The notes under the pieces are model-generated. The model did no database searches. It was not told the DNA's origin and saw only the letters and a program-made list of their open reading frames with translations. Below, piece after piece: positions 35,677 through 43,855 of a stretch of DNA of 64,000 nt (the stretch's first letter is position 1; each line of letters opens with the position of its first letter). A program made the position numbers and the translations under genes. The stretch spans positions 124,001 through 188,000 of the forward strand of contig NZ_JAHTKI010000005.1 in NCBI RefSeq assembly GCF_019145475.1. Direction: 5' to 3'. The DNA comes from Pseudomonas botevensis (GTDB lineage: Bacteria; Pseudomonadota; Gammaproteobacteria; Pseudomonadales; Pseudomonadaceae).

Positions 35677-35765
35677 CTGACCGAGGCGTTCCGGAGTGAT
35701 ACGTCGACCTGAGCTATCGAGCCGAACTCAGGATTTGAAAAGCACGAAAGTCGGCTCCCTTTCCC
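35677..35765 (+). repeat. Direct repeat copy 1 inside the kdp element
   Basis: An 89-base unit beginning CTGACCGAGGCGTTCC and ending GGCTCCCTTTCCC. It is repeated 112 bases downstream with four or five mismatches. It contains the near palindrome CTGAG...CTCAG around the GAGCTATCGAGCC centre. Confidence 0.9.
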
Positions 35766-35788
35766 TTCAGTTCCTTGGTGAGAGGGGG

Positions 35789-35877
35789 CTGACCGAGGTG
35801 TTCCGGAGTGATACGTCGACCTGAGCTATCGAGCCGAACTCAGGATTTGAACAGCACGAAGATCGGCTCCCTTTCCC
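35789..35877 (+). repeat. Direct repeat copy 2 inside the kdp element
   Basis: The second 89-base unit, beginning CTGACCGAGGTGTTCC. Differences from copy 1 are few (GCGTT to GTGTT, GAAAAGC to GAACAGC and AAAGT to AAGAT). Confidence 0.9.
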
Positions 35878-35970
35878 CCTCGCCCCCTTTGGGGGAGAGG
35901 GTTGGGGTGAGGGGGATGGCTCTCCCGGACACCCCAAAAACTGTTGCCCCATGAATTCGAGGATTTACAA

Positions 35971-36516
35971 ATGTCCACATTGATACGTCCGGCCCTGAGC
36001 CTGTTGGTGCTGATGACCCTGGTCACCGGCGTTGCCTATCCGCTGGTGGTCACCGGGGTCGCGCAGGTCGCGTTCCCCGAGCAGGCCAACGGCAGCCTGG
36101 TGCGCGACGCCGAAGGCAAGGTGCGCGGCTCGGCGCTGATTGCCCAGGATTTCGTCGGCGACGCCTGGTTCCATCCGCGTCCCTCCGCCGGTGCCTTTGC
36201 GACGGTTTCGAGCAGCGCGAGCAACCTGTCGCCGAGTAATCCGGCCCTGGCGACCCGGGTGATCGACGACGCCAACAAGTTGCAGGTTCCAGGACAAGGC
36301 CCGGTGCCGCTGGCGCTGTTGACCACCTCCGGCAGCGGCCTCGATCCGCACTTGCCACCGGCCGCGATTGCCTATCAACTGGCGCGTGTCGCGGCCGCGC
36401 GTAACCTGCCGGTTTCGACCTTGCAGCAGTTGCTGGAGGCGCACATCGAGCAGCCGCTGGTAGGACCGCCGGTGGTGAATGTGCTGGCGCTGAACATGGC
36501 GCTGGAAAAACTCTAA
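35971..36516 (+). CDS. kdpC: K+-transporting ATPase subunit KdpC
   Basis: A 181-residue protein with one N-terminal membrane helix ([20 protein letters not shown]) and a periplasmic domain containing [17 protein letters not shown] and [11 protein letters not shown], the conserved KdpC signature. KdpC helps the KdpFABC complex bind K+. GAGGATTTACAA precedes the ATG at 35971. The 342-base gap after kdpB means its translation cannot be coupled to kdpB as is usual. Confidence 0.96.
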   Translation: MSTLIRPALSLLVLMTLVTGVAYPLVVTGVAQVAFPEQANGSLVRDAEGKVRGSALIAQDFVGDAWFHPRPSAGAFATVSSSASNLSPSNPALATRVIDDANKLQVPGQGPVPLALLTTSGSGLDPHLPPAAIAYQLARVAAARNLPVSTLQQLLEAHIEQPLVGPPVVNVLALNMALEKL

Positions 36517-36518
36517 TG

Positions 36519-36562
36519 CGCGAGCGGGCCTGCCCGTGAAGAGGCCCGCACGGCCGTCGCAT
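36519..36562 (+). repeat. REP-like palindromic sequence between kdpC and kdpD
   Basis: GAGCGGGCCTGCCCGTGAAG followed by GGCCCGC is a diverged form of the GCGGGCTTGCCCGC-centred REP sequences of fluorescent pseudomonads. Assignment is tentative. Confidence 0.4.
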
Positions 36563-36589
36563 CAACATCAGGAAGAGAGAGCTTCAAGC

Positions 36590-39241
36590 ATGAGTGACTC
36601 CGGCCGCGCCGACGCGCTGTTAGCAGACCTGCCCCGCGATGGTCGTGGCCGGCTCAAGGTATTTCTCGGCGCCGCGCCCGGTGTCGGCAAGACCTACGCC
36701 ATGCTCCAGGCCGCCCACAGTCAATTGCGCCAGGGCGTGAAAGTCATCGCCGGAGTCGTGGAAACCCACGGTCGCGCCGAAACCGAAGCGCTGCTCGGCG
36801 GCCTGCCGCAACTGCCGCTGGTGCGCTCGGAATACCGGGGCGTCACCCTTGAAGAAATGGATCTTGACGGCCTGCTCGCGGCCAGGCCGAAACTGGTGCT
36901 GGTGGACGAGCTGGCCCACAGCAACGCCCCCGGCAGCCGTCACGCCAAACGCTGGCAGGACATCCAGGAACTGCTCGCCGCCGGCATCGACGTGTTCACC
37001 ACGGTCAACGTCCAGCATCTGGAAAGCCTCAATGACCAGGTGCGCGGCATCACCGGTGTGCAGGTGCGCGAAACCCTGCCGGACTGGGTCTTGCAGGAAG
37101 CCTACGAACTGCTGCTGATCGACCTGCCACCGCGCGAATTGCTCGAGCGTCTGCGCGAGGGCAAGGTCTATGTGCCGGAGCAGGCGCGGGCGGCGATCGA
37201 TGCGTTTTTCACCCAGACCAACCTCACCGCGCTGCGCGAACTGGCGATGCAGACCGCAGCGGCGCAGGTCGACAACGATCTCGCCCAGGGCTATCGCCAG
37301 CTCGGTCAGGCCGCGCCGGCCGTGCGCGGGCGCTTGCTGGTCGGCGTCGATGGCGATGCCCAGGCCGAGCGTCTGGTGCGCCACGCCAGTCGCGTCGCCC
37401 AGCGCCGGCATCTACCGTGGAGCCTGGTGCATGTCGACAACGGCAGCGTGCGCGACGAGCAATCGCGCCTGCGGCTGCAAAGTGCCCAGCAACTGGCCGA
37501 ACGCCTTGGCGGCGAGGTCGTCCTGCTGCGCGCCGGTGAAGTGGCGAAAACCCTGATTCAGCACGCCGCCGAACGTCGCGCCAGTCTGGTGCTGGTCGGC
37601 CAGTCCCGACCGCGCCTGCGTCGACGTTTGTTCGGCGGTGGACTGGCCGCGCGTTTGCTGCGGCAGGCCCATGGCCTCGAAATCAACGTCCTCGACAGCG
37701 ATCAGGAACAGCATCAACCGCGCATGCGGGCGACCCCGACGCTGGTGTGGTTCGACTATGCGCTGGCGCTGGTCGCCACGGTGCTGGCCAGTGCGCTGGC
37801 GTGGGCAGTGGCCAGCGTGCTGCCGCTGCCGAACATCTCCCTGGTATTTCTCGCGGCGGTGTTGCTGGTGGCGGTGCGCAGCAGCCTGGGGCCGGCGCTG
37901 GCCTGCGCGGCGCTGTCGTTCCTGGCCTATGACTTTCTGTTCATCCCGCCGAATTTTTCCTTCGCGATTCAGCGTGAGGAAGACGTCCTGACCTTGCTGT
38001 TCTTCCTGTTGATGGCGGCACTCACCGGCAATCTGGCGGCCCGCCAGCGGCGGCAGTTGCAGGCATTGCGCGACACTCAGGAAGAAACCACCGAGTTGCT
38101 CGATCTGTCGCGCAAGCTCACGGCGGCGACCGATCGTCAGGCCGTGGTCAGCGCCGCCGCGCAACACCTCAATGGCTGGAGCGATTTGCAACTGTGCCTG
38201 CTCAATCGCGACGGGCAGGGCGGCTGGAAAGTCGAGACCGGCGGGCCGCTGCAATTCAGCGAAGCCGAACGCGCCGCCGCCGACTGGGCCTGGCAGCACG
38301 ATCAACCGGCAGGGATGGGCACCGGCACCTTGCCGTTCGGGCGCTGGTGGTGGTGGCCGCTATCGGTGGAGGACGGGCCGCTGGCGCTGCTCGGCGTGTG
38401 CGCCACGGAGGGCCAGACACTCAGTGGTCAGCGCCGCCGTTTGTTGACTGCCTTGAGCCAGCCGCTGGCCCAGGCCCTGGCCCGGGCGCAACTGGCCGAT
38501 GACCTGGAAGCCGCGCGCCTGCACGGTGAAACTGAACAACTGCGCAGCGCCTTGCTGGCTTCGGTGTCTCACGACCTGCGCACGCCGCTGACCGCCATGC
38601 GCGGCAGCATCGACAGCCTGCTGGCCCTCGGTGAGGCGATCCCGCTGGAGGATCGCCGCGAACTGCTCGAAGGCACTCGCGATGAAGCCGAGCGTCTGGA
38701 TCGCTACATCCAGAATCTGCTGGACATGACCCGCCTCGGCCACGGCGCATTGAAACTGGCGCGGGACTGGGTGTCGCCGGCAGACATCGTCGGCAGCGCC
38801 CTCAATCGCCTGCGCGCGGTGCTGTCGTCATTGCAGGTCAGCACCGAGGTGCCGGCGCAGTTGCCGCTGTTGTTCGTGCATGCCGCGCTGATCGAACAGG
38901 CCTTGGTCAATGTGCTGGAAAACGCCGCGCGGTTTTCGCCGTCCCATGGCCGCCTGCAACTGCGCGCGGGGGCGGATGACCGCGAGGTGTTTTTCTCGGT
39001 CAGCGACGAGGGGCCGGGTATTCCGGTGGATGAGCGGGCGAAGATTTTCGACATGTTCTACACCGCTGCCCGTGGTGATCGTGGCGGGCAGGGCACCGGG
39101 CTGGGACTGGCGATCTGTCAGGGCATGGTCGGCGCTCATGGCGGCCGGATCAGCGTCGATGACGGCATCGACGGGCGCGGCACCTGCATCACCCTGCACC
39201 TGCCACTCCAGACGCAACCGGGAATGGACAATGAAGCCTGA
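36590..39241 (+). CDS. kdpD: Osmosensitive K+ channel sensor histidine kinase KdpD
   Basis: An 883-residue sensor kinase. The N-terminal KdpD domain has Walker A GAAPGVGKT (near residues 24-32) and LVDELAHSN. A universal-stress-protein-like domain follows (about 250-370), then four helices (about 395-495), a GAF-like region, the HisKA site SHDLRTPL and the ATPase boxes NVLENAARFSP and GQGTGLGLAI. It phosphorylates KdpE when K+ is limiting or turgor changes. The ATG at 36590 with GGAAGAGAGAG upstream is used. kdpE follows after 48 bases. Confidence 0.97.
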   Translation: MSDSGRADALLADLPRDGRGRLKVFLGAAPGVGKTYAMLQAAHSQLRQGVKVIAGVVETHGRAETEALLGGLPQLPLVRSEYRGVTLEEMDLDGLLAARPKLVLVDELAHSNAPGSRHAKRWQDIQELLAAGIDVFTTVNVQHLESLNDQVRGITGVQVRETLPDWVLQEAYELLLIDLPPRELLERLREGKVYVPEQARAAIDAFFTQTNLTALRELAMQTAAAQVDNDLAQGYRQLGQAAPAVRGRLLVGVDGDAQAERLVRHASRVAQRRHLPWSLVHVDNGSVRDEQSRLRLQSAQQLAERLGGEVVLLRAGEVAKTLIQHAAERRASLVLVGQSRPRLRRRLFGGGLAARLLRQAHGLEINVLDSDQEQHQPRMRATPTLVWFDYALALVATVLASALAWAVASVLPLPNISLVFLAAVLLVAVRSSLGPALACAALSFLAYDFLFIPPNFSFAIQREEDVLTLLFFLLMAALTGNLAARQRRQLQALRDTQEETTELLDLSRKLTAATDRQAVVSAAAQHLNGWSDLQLCLLNRDGQGGWKVETGGPLQFSEAERAAADWAWQHDQPAGMGTGTLPFGRWWWWPLSVEDGPLALLGVCATEGQTLSGQRRRLLTALSQPLAQALARAQLADDLEAARLHGETEQLRSALLASVSHDLRTPLTAMRGSIDSLLALGEAIPLEDRRELLEGTRDEAERLDRYIQNLLDMTRLGHGALKLARDWVSPADIVGSALNRLRAVLSSLQVSTEVPAQLPLLFVHAALIEQALVNVLENAARFSPSHGRLQLRAGADDREVFFSVSDEGPGIPVDERAKIFDMFYTAARGDRGGQGTGLGLAICQGMVGAHGGRISVDDGIDGRGTCITLHLPLQTQPGMDNEA

Positions 39242-39289
39242 CCCCGGCTGCGCTACTCTCTCGCCCATCCTTTGCGTTGATGTGAACCC

Positions 39290-39988
39290 ATGAGCCAGAC
39301 CGCGACCATTTTGGTCATCGATGACGAACCGCAGATCCGCAAATTCCTGCGCATCAGCCTCGCCTCCCAGGGCTACAAAGTGCTGGAGGCCGGCACGGGT
39401 GCCGAGGGTCTGGCCCAGGCGGCGCTGAACAAGCCCGATCTGCTGGTGCTCGACCTCGGCCTGCCGGACATGGACGGCCAGCAAGTGCTGCGCGAGTTTC
39501 GCGAATGGGCCACGGCGCCGGTGCTGGTGCTTTCGGTGCGGGCCAGCGAAGGGCAGAAGGTCCAGGCGCTGGACGGTGGTGCCAATGACTACGTGACCAA
39601 GCCGTTCGGCATTCAGGAGTTTCTCGCCCGGGTGCGCGCGTTGCTGCGTCAGGCTCCCGCCGGCGAAGCGCAGCAGGCGGCGTTGAGCTTTGGCCCGCTG
39701 ACCGTGGATCTGGCGTATCGCCGGGTGCTGCTCGATGGCGCTGAAGTCGCCCTGACCCGCAAGGAGTACGCGGTGCTCGCGCAACTGGCGCGGCATCCGG
39801 GGCGGGTCATCACCCAGCAGCAATTGCTCAAGGACATCTGGGGGCCGACCCATACCGAGGACAGCCATTACCTGCGCATCGTCGTCGGCCATCTGCGGCA
39901 GAAACTGGCGGATGATCCGACCCGGCCACGGTTTATCGTGACCGAGGCGGGGGTGGGGTATCGGTTGCTGAGCGAAGGGGGGCTGTAA
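39290..39988 (+). CDS. kdpE: Response regulator KdpE
   Basis: A 232-residue OmpR/PhoB-type regulator. The receiver domain has DDEPQ near residue 10, the phospho-acceptor Asp in LDLGLPD (near 54) and the conserved lysine in TKPFG (near 104). The winged-helix domain covers about 130-228 (LTRKEYAVL, HYLRIVVGHLRQKL). It activates kdpFABC. The regulator gene ends 11 bases before the convergent patatin-like gene. Confidence 0.97.
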   Translation: MSQTATILVIDDEPQIRKFLRISLASQGYKVLEAGTGAEGLAQAALNKPDLLVLDLGLPDMDGQQVLREFREWATAPVLVLSVRASEGQKVQALDGGANDYVTKPFGIQEFLARVRALLRQAPAGEAQQAALSFGPLTVDLAYRRVLLDGAEVALTRKEYAVLAQLARHPGRVITQQQLLKDIWGPTHTEDSHYLRIVVGHLRQKLADDPTRPRFIVTEAGVGYRLLSEGGL

Positions 39989-39999
39989 CTGAGTGGTCT

Positions 40000-41037
40000 T
40001 CAGCCCTGCTCACTCTCATAGCGATCCAGGGTATCGCGCGCAATTTCCCGGCCCAGGGCGATCAGTTCCGGCGCCTTGTAGAACTCGAAGAACCGGCACA
40101 CCCGCTTCGGCACGTTGATCAGCACATCCGGCGGATAGCCGGCGATCTTGTACTGTGCCAACGAGGTCTGCATGACCTCGAAACTCTGGTTGATCAGATC
40201 CAGCAGCGACGCCGGCCCGACGTTGTCGATGATGAACGAGCCAGTGGCCGATTTCGGCGCGCCGTCACGCTCCGGGGCGGCGGCCGGTTGTTGGGTTTCC
40301 GGCTCGGCGCCCTCGACCCACGGATTGATCTCCGCCGCTTCGGCGCGCAAGGCTTCCTGCTCCAGCAACAGTAACTGTTCGGCCTGTTTGCGGCGGAACG
40401 GCAGCTTCGAGCCGAGGGAGCTGATCAGACTGTCGAAGCGGGTGCGGAACGCCGCCGGACGCTGGATCACCGGCAGTTTGTAATGACGCTGATTGGTGGC
40501 GTTGAGGTTGACCGCGATGATCAGATCACAGTGGCTGGACACCACCGGCACGATCGGCAACGGATTGAGAATGCCGCCGTCCACCAGCATCCGGTTGCCT
40601 TGCATCACCGGGGTGAACAGGCTGGGAATCGCCGCCGACGCACGCATGGCCTGATGCAGGCAGCCTTCCTGGAACCAGATTTCCTGCTGGTTGGTGAGAT
40701 CGGCGGCCACCGCCGTGTAGGGGATGCGCAGGTCTTCGATGTTCATGTCACCGACGATCTTGCGGATCTGCCCGAAGACCTTTTCCCCCCGGATCGCGCC
40801 GAGGCGGAAACTGACGTCCACCAGCCGCAGCACATCGAGGTAATCCAGGCTTTCGATCCAGTTGCGGTACTCGTCGAGTTTGCCGGCGGCATAGATCCCG
40901 CCGACCACCGCGCCCATCGAACAACCGGCAATGCAGGCGATGTCGTAGCCGCGTCGTTCGATCTCTTCAATGACCCCGATATGGGCATAACCCCGGGCGC
41001 CACCGGAGCCCAGCACCAGTGCGACACGTTTTTTCAT
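40000..41037 (-). CDS. Patatin-like phospholipase (RssA family)
   Basis: A 345-residue serine hydrolase-like protein. The oxyanion loop GSGGARGYAH is at residues 10-19, the nucleophile elbow GCSMG near 37-41 and the catalytic aspartate in VDGGI near 176-180, the complete Ser-Asp dyad. The C-terminal third, with a proline/alanine-rich linker, is less conserved. Substrate and function are unknown, with membrane phospholipid the usual guess. The start at 41037 has GGGGAGGA upstream; the in-frame GTG/ATG at 41064 is less good. Confidence 0.9.
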   Translation of the reverse strand: MKKRVALVLGSGGARGYAHIGVIEEIERRGYDIACIAGCSMGAVVGGIYAAGKLDEYRNWIESLDYLDVLRLVDVSFRLGAIRGEKVFGQIRKIVGDMNIEDLRIPYTAVAADLTNQQEIWFQEGCLHQAMRASAAIPSLFTPVMQGNRMLVDGGILNPLPIVPVVSSHCDLIIAVNLNATNQRHYKLPVIQRPAAFRTRFDSLISSLGSKLPFRRKQAEQLLLLEQEALRAEAAEINPWVEGAEPETQQPAAAPERDGAPKSATGSFIIDNVGPASLLDLINQSFEVMQTSLAQYKIAGYPPDVLINVPKRVCRFFEFYKAPELIALGREIARDTLDRYESEQG

Positions 41038-41254
41038 CGAACATCCTCCCCGGCAAGGTTCCACAATGCACCCATCGAGGGGCGGGGGACAATCGGCGGG
41101 GTCGCCTGCAATGCCGAGGGCGTCGTTTTTTCGATACTTCCGGCCCCGGCGGCGCTATCTTTCGCTGATGGCGGTTTGCGCACGGGCCAAGGCACTTTTT
41201 CGCCGCCCGACCGTCTTACCTGCACGACTGTTGACCTACTTTGAGGTGTGAGTG

Positions 41255-41533
41255 ATGAAAGCCTGGATCTGTGTGCCGTTGATTGCCCTGGCATTGGCCG
41301 GTTGTGCCGGGAAAACCGCGTACCGCGACACCTGTGGCACCCAGCTCGATGCGGCGTGGCATGAGCTGGACCTGGCCAAGGCCGAGGGTTTCGCCGGGAC
41401 GGTCAGCTACTCCAAGGCCCTGTCGCTGCTGACGGCGGCCAAGACCCAACAGCAATTCGAGGGGTTCGAAGGTTGCAGCAAGAAAGCCGAGAAGGCGCGT
41501 TTCTACATTCGCGAATCTCGCGCCGGGCGCTAA
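41255..41533 (+). CDS. Small putative lipoprotein
   Basis: A 92-residue protein with a signal sequence ending in the lipobox ALAGC (Cys17). The mature part is helical and charged (LDAAWHELDLAKAEGF, SKALSLLTAAK), with cysteines in DTCGT and EGCSKK. It resembles small Pseudomonas envelope lipoproteins of unknown function. A GTG codon immediately precedes the chosen ATG and could also serve; GAGG lies upstream. It is divergent from the patatin-like gene. Confidence 0.75.
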   Translation: MKAWICVPLIALALAGCAGKTAYRDTCGTQLDAAWHELDLAKAEGFAGTVSYSKALSLLTAAKTQQQFEGFEGCSKKAEKARFYIRESRAGR

Positions 41534-41547
41534 GCTGCTGACATGAC

Positions 41548-41568
41548 GCAAGGGCAGGATGCCCTTGC
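41548..41568 (+). terminator. Hairpin after the lipoprotein gene
   Basis: GCAAGGGC (41548-41555) and GCCCTTGC (41561-41568) form a perfect 8-bp stem with a five-base loop, 15 bases after the stop. No T run follows, so termination would be weak. Confidence 0.35.
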
Positions 41569-41607
41569 AAGCGCACACTTGTGCAACGCCATTTCCAGGA
41601 GCATGCG

Positions 41608-42378
41608 ATGTCCGCGTTGGTTGATCGATTGGTGGCCCACGTCCTGAGCCTTGAAGTCAGACTGCTCGCCTGTCAGGCGCGTCTGACCGCGCGTACCGAT
41701 CCTGAGGCGTTGCACGATCTGCGTACCACGGTGCGGCGCTTGCGCAGCCTGCTGCGGCCGTTGCGTGGCCTGCCGGGCGTCGAGCAACTGGAAGACGCGG
41801 CCGCCAGTGTCGGGCAACTGACCACGCCCTGGCGGGATCGCGAGGTGCTGGCGGCGTATCTGCTCAAGCACGATCAACCGCAGGCCGCGCAACGGCGCAT
41901 GGCGCAAATGGCCGAGGCGTATCCCGCATTGGCCGCAAGCCCCGAGCTGGCTTCGCTGCTGATGATCCTCGATGCCTTTCCACGTTTTCTGCGGGCATCC
42001 CAGCGCCAGGGCTTGCTCAAAAGCCTGGATAAACGCATCGAAAAACGCTTGGGCAAGCAATGGAAGAATCTCGACGAAGCGCTGCATGACCCGGCCCATG
42101 ACCGCCATCGTCTGCGCCTGCTGATCAAGCGTGTGCGTTATGGCATCGAAGCCTATCCCGAACTCGATCGCCTGCCCGAAGCGGCGCTGCCGCGCCTGAA
42201 GTCCGCGCAAGGCGCACTGGGCGACTGGCACGATTGCTGGCAGTGGCTGGCCAAAGCCGAGCAGGAGGCGGATCTGCAACCCTGCGTCGACACCTGGCAG
42301 GCGACCATGATCCAGGCCGAAATCAAGGCTGACCGGGTGCTGGAAAAACTCAGCTCGAGTTGTTTCAAAGCGTCCTGA
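41608..42378 (+). CDS. CHAD domain protein
   Basis: A 256-residue all-helical CHAD (conserved histidine alpha-helical domain) protein. Histidine and arginine patches such as ALHDLRTTVRRLRSLLRPL near residues 35-53, HDPAHDRHRLRLLIKRVRYGIE and GDWHDCWQWL are typical. CHAD domains bind polyphosphate and are often near polyphosphate or CYTH genes; none is adjacent here. The ATG at 41608 has CAGGAG upstream. The function in this organism is not known. Confidence 0.9.
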   Translation: MSALVDRLVAHVLSLEVRLLACQARLTARTDPEALHDLRTTVRRLRSLLRPLRGLPGVEQLEDAAASVGQLTTPWRDREVLAAYLLKHDQPQAAQRRMAQMAEAYPALAASPELASLLMILDAFPRFLRASQRQGLLKSLDKRIEKRLGKQWKNLDEALHDPAHDRHRLRLLIKRVRYGIEAYPELDRLPEAALPRLKSAQGALGDWHDCWQWLAKAEQEADLQPCVDTWQATMIQAEIKADRVLEKLSSSCFKAS

Positions 42379-42512
42379 ACCCCGCAAAATTTCAATGAGA
42401 GGTCAGATCGCTGGCGGCCTATCTGTCAGTCTCTTTGACCGGAATAGACGCTGTGCCGCTCTGTCAGGCTGGTTAAGATCGCTGCATTCCTTTTCCAGTG
42501 TTCGAGGTTTCC

Positions 42513-43307
42513 ATGCGCTTTAGCGATCTGCTCGATGCCGTCCGTCATCAATCGGACGTCACCATTCCGGCCGAATGGGGTCAGGGTCGCGCCAGTTTCG
42601 GCGGACTGGTGGTGGCGCTGCAATATGAGGCCATGCGCGCGAGGATGTCTGCGGATCGGCCGGTGCGGTCGCTGGCGATCACCTTCGTCGGGCCGGTCGA
42701 ACCCGAAGTGCCGGTGAACTTCGAAGTTGAAATCCTGCGCGAAGGCAAAGCGGTCATCCAGGTGCTGGGTCGCGCCGTGCAGAACGGCCAGGTCGTCACG
42801 CTGGTACACGGCAGTTTCGGTGCCCCGCGCACCTCGGAAGTGGCGGTGCCAGCACATCCTGCGCCTGAGATGAAACATTGGGAGGAGTGCCAGGAACTGC
42901 CCTACATCAAAGGTGTGACGCCGGAGTTCATGCGCCATCTGGCGATGCGCTGGAGTGTCGGTAGCATGCCGTTCACCGGCGCCGAATCGCGGGACATGGG
43001 GGGCTGGGTGCGGCTGCGTGGCGATGTGAAGGAAGAGCCGGTCAGCGAGGCGCATCTGCTGGCACTGGTCGATGCCTGGCCTCCGGCGCTGCTGCCTTAT
43101 CTGAAGAAACCGGCACCGGGCAGCACGCTGACCTGGACCATCGAGTTCGTGCAGCCGTTACGTGACTTGAGCACGCTGGACTGGTGCAAGTATCTGGCGC
43201 AAATCGAGTATGCGGCCGACGGTTACGGCCACGTCGCCGCCAAGCTGTGGAGCGCGGAGGGCGAACTGATCGCCATGAGCCGGCAGACCGTGACCATCTT
43301 CGCCTGA
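42513..43307 (+). CDS. Acyl-CoA thioesterase-like protein (double hot-dog)
   Basis: A 264-residue protein with two hot-dog halves. The first half has AEWGQGRASFGGLVVALQYEAM near residues 20-41; the second carries GWVRLRGD, LVDAWPPALL and WTIEFVQPL. This is the TesB-like/4HBT_3 pattern of acyl-CoA thioesterases. The substrate chain length is unknown. The ATG at 42513 has GAGG five bases upstream; an in-frame GTG at 42498 is less likely. It faces the Mpo1-like gene tail to tail. Confidence 0.88.
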   Translation: MRFSDLLDAVRHQSDVTIPAEWGQGRASFGGLVVALQYEAMRARMSADRPVRSLAITFVGPVEPEVPVNFEVEILREGKAVIQVLGRAVQNGQVVTLVHGSFGAPRTSEVAVPAHPAPEMKHWEECQELPYIKGVTPEFMRHLAMRWSVGSMPFTGAESRDMGGWVRLRGDVKEEPVSEAHLLALVDAWPPALLPYLKKPAPGSTLTWTIEFVQPLRDLSTLDWCKYLAQIEYAADGYGHVAAKLWSAEGELIAMSRQTVTIFA

Positions 43308-43308
43308 C

Positions 43309-43674
43309 TCAATGCCGGCGGTGGCGTTCGCGCCAGGCGCGATACCAGCCGCCACTGAGGAAAAAGCGCGGAAAGGTCAGAAACTGCTCGACCAGCAGAC
43401 GCGAAACCGCGTCCTTGCGATCACTGAACGGCTCGGAGGCTTGCGCCTCCAGGCTGTGACCGTGGCGCTGCAACCCCAGCGCTGCGATGATGCCAATCAC
43501 GCCGATGGCGACGTTCACCAGACTCAGGCTGAACACCCCGGACACGATCAGCAGAAACGCGACAATGAACAGCGGCACGGCAATCAGGTGCAACACCAGA
43601 TTGGTCGGATGCTGGTGATTGTGCGGGTACGCGCGCCATTGCCACGCGGGAAGATTGGGGTGACGTTTGCCCAT
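43309..43674 (-). CDS. Mpo1-like (DUF962) membrane protein
   Basis: A 121-residue protein. HPNLPAWQWRAYPHNHQHPTN at the N-terminus carries several histidines, followed by two hydrophobic segments (LVLHLIAVPLFIVAFLLIVSGV and VNVAIGVIGIIAALGL). A C-terminal RHGHSLEA is followed by PFSDRKDAVSRLLVEQFLTFPRF. This fits the YGL010w/Mpo1 family; yeast Mpo1 is an Fe(II) dioxygenase in 2-hydroxy fatty acid breakdown, and the histidines here agree with metal binding. The bacterial role is unproven. Start 43674 has GAGGAG upstream. Confidence 0.82.
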   Translation of the reverse strand: MGKRHPNLPAWQWRAYPHNHQHPTNLVLHLIAVPLFIVAFLLIVSGVFSLSLVNVAIGVIGIIAALGLQRHGHSLEAQASEPFSDRKDAVSRLLVEQFLTFPRFFLSGGWYRAWRERHRRH

Positions 43675-43741
43675 GTTGCTACTCCTCATTCCATGTTGGA
43701 CACATGCCTGAAGAATAGGCCCGGGCGCAGAGGGCGGCGAA

Positions 43742-43792
43742 TCAAGGTTCGCTATGGAAGTGATAGCGGCAATGGTCGGGTTCGATGTTCAC
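43742..43792 (-). other. Possible 16-codon reading frame upstream of the Mpo1-like gene
   Basis: GTG at 43792 on the minus strand has GAAGG seven bases upstream and reads NIEPDHCRYHFHSEP before TGA. The composition looks protein-like, with several His and Cys, and could be a small protein or the remnant of a gene. It may equally be chance. Confidence 0.2.
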
Positions 43793-43824
43793 GGGCACGC
43801 CTTCACAAGGACAACACTTTCCAA

Positions 43825-43849
43825 TGTGGGAGTGGGCTTGCCCGCGAAG
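43825..43849 (+). repeat. REP sequence after the chemoreceptor gene
   Basis: TGTGGGAGTGGGCTTGCCCGCGAAG matches the dispersed REP palindromes of fluorescent pseudomonads (core GGGCTTGCCC). It lies just past the stop of the convergent-side chemoreceptor gene. Confidence 0.8.
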
Positions 43850-43855
43850 AAACCA

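Larger units (their letters stand above)
35641..35914 (+). repeat. Repeat element with 22-bp terminal inverted repeats between kdpB and kdpC
   Basis: The left end CCCCTCACCCTAACCCTCTCCC (35641-35662) matches the inverse of 35893-35914 with one mismatch. Each end is also part of a short hairpin, for example CCCTCTCCC-AGA-GGGAGAGGG at 35654-35674. The interior is a near-perfect tandem of two 112-base units. It has no coding capacity. Similar C/T-rich ended intergenic repeats are common in fluorescent pseudomonads; a MITE-like, non-autonomous origin is my inference. Confidence 0.8.

Noticed and set aside
35641..35914. CRISPR array in the kdpB-kdpC spacer
   Set aside because: There are only two long 89-base copies with internal similarity throughout, not short repeats with unique spacers, and no cas genes are near.
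36590..39241. KdpD as a hybrid kinase with an added domain
   Set aside because: All parts (KdpD, USP-like, four helices, GAF-like, kinase) occur in normal KdpD and the length is standard.
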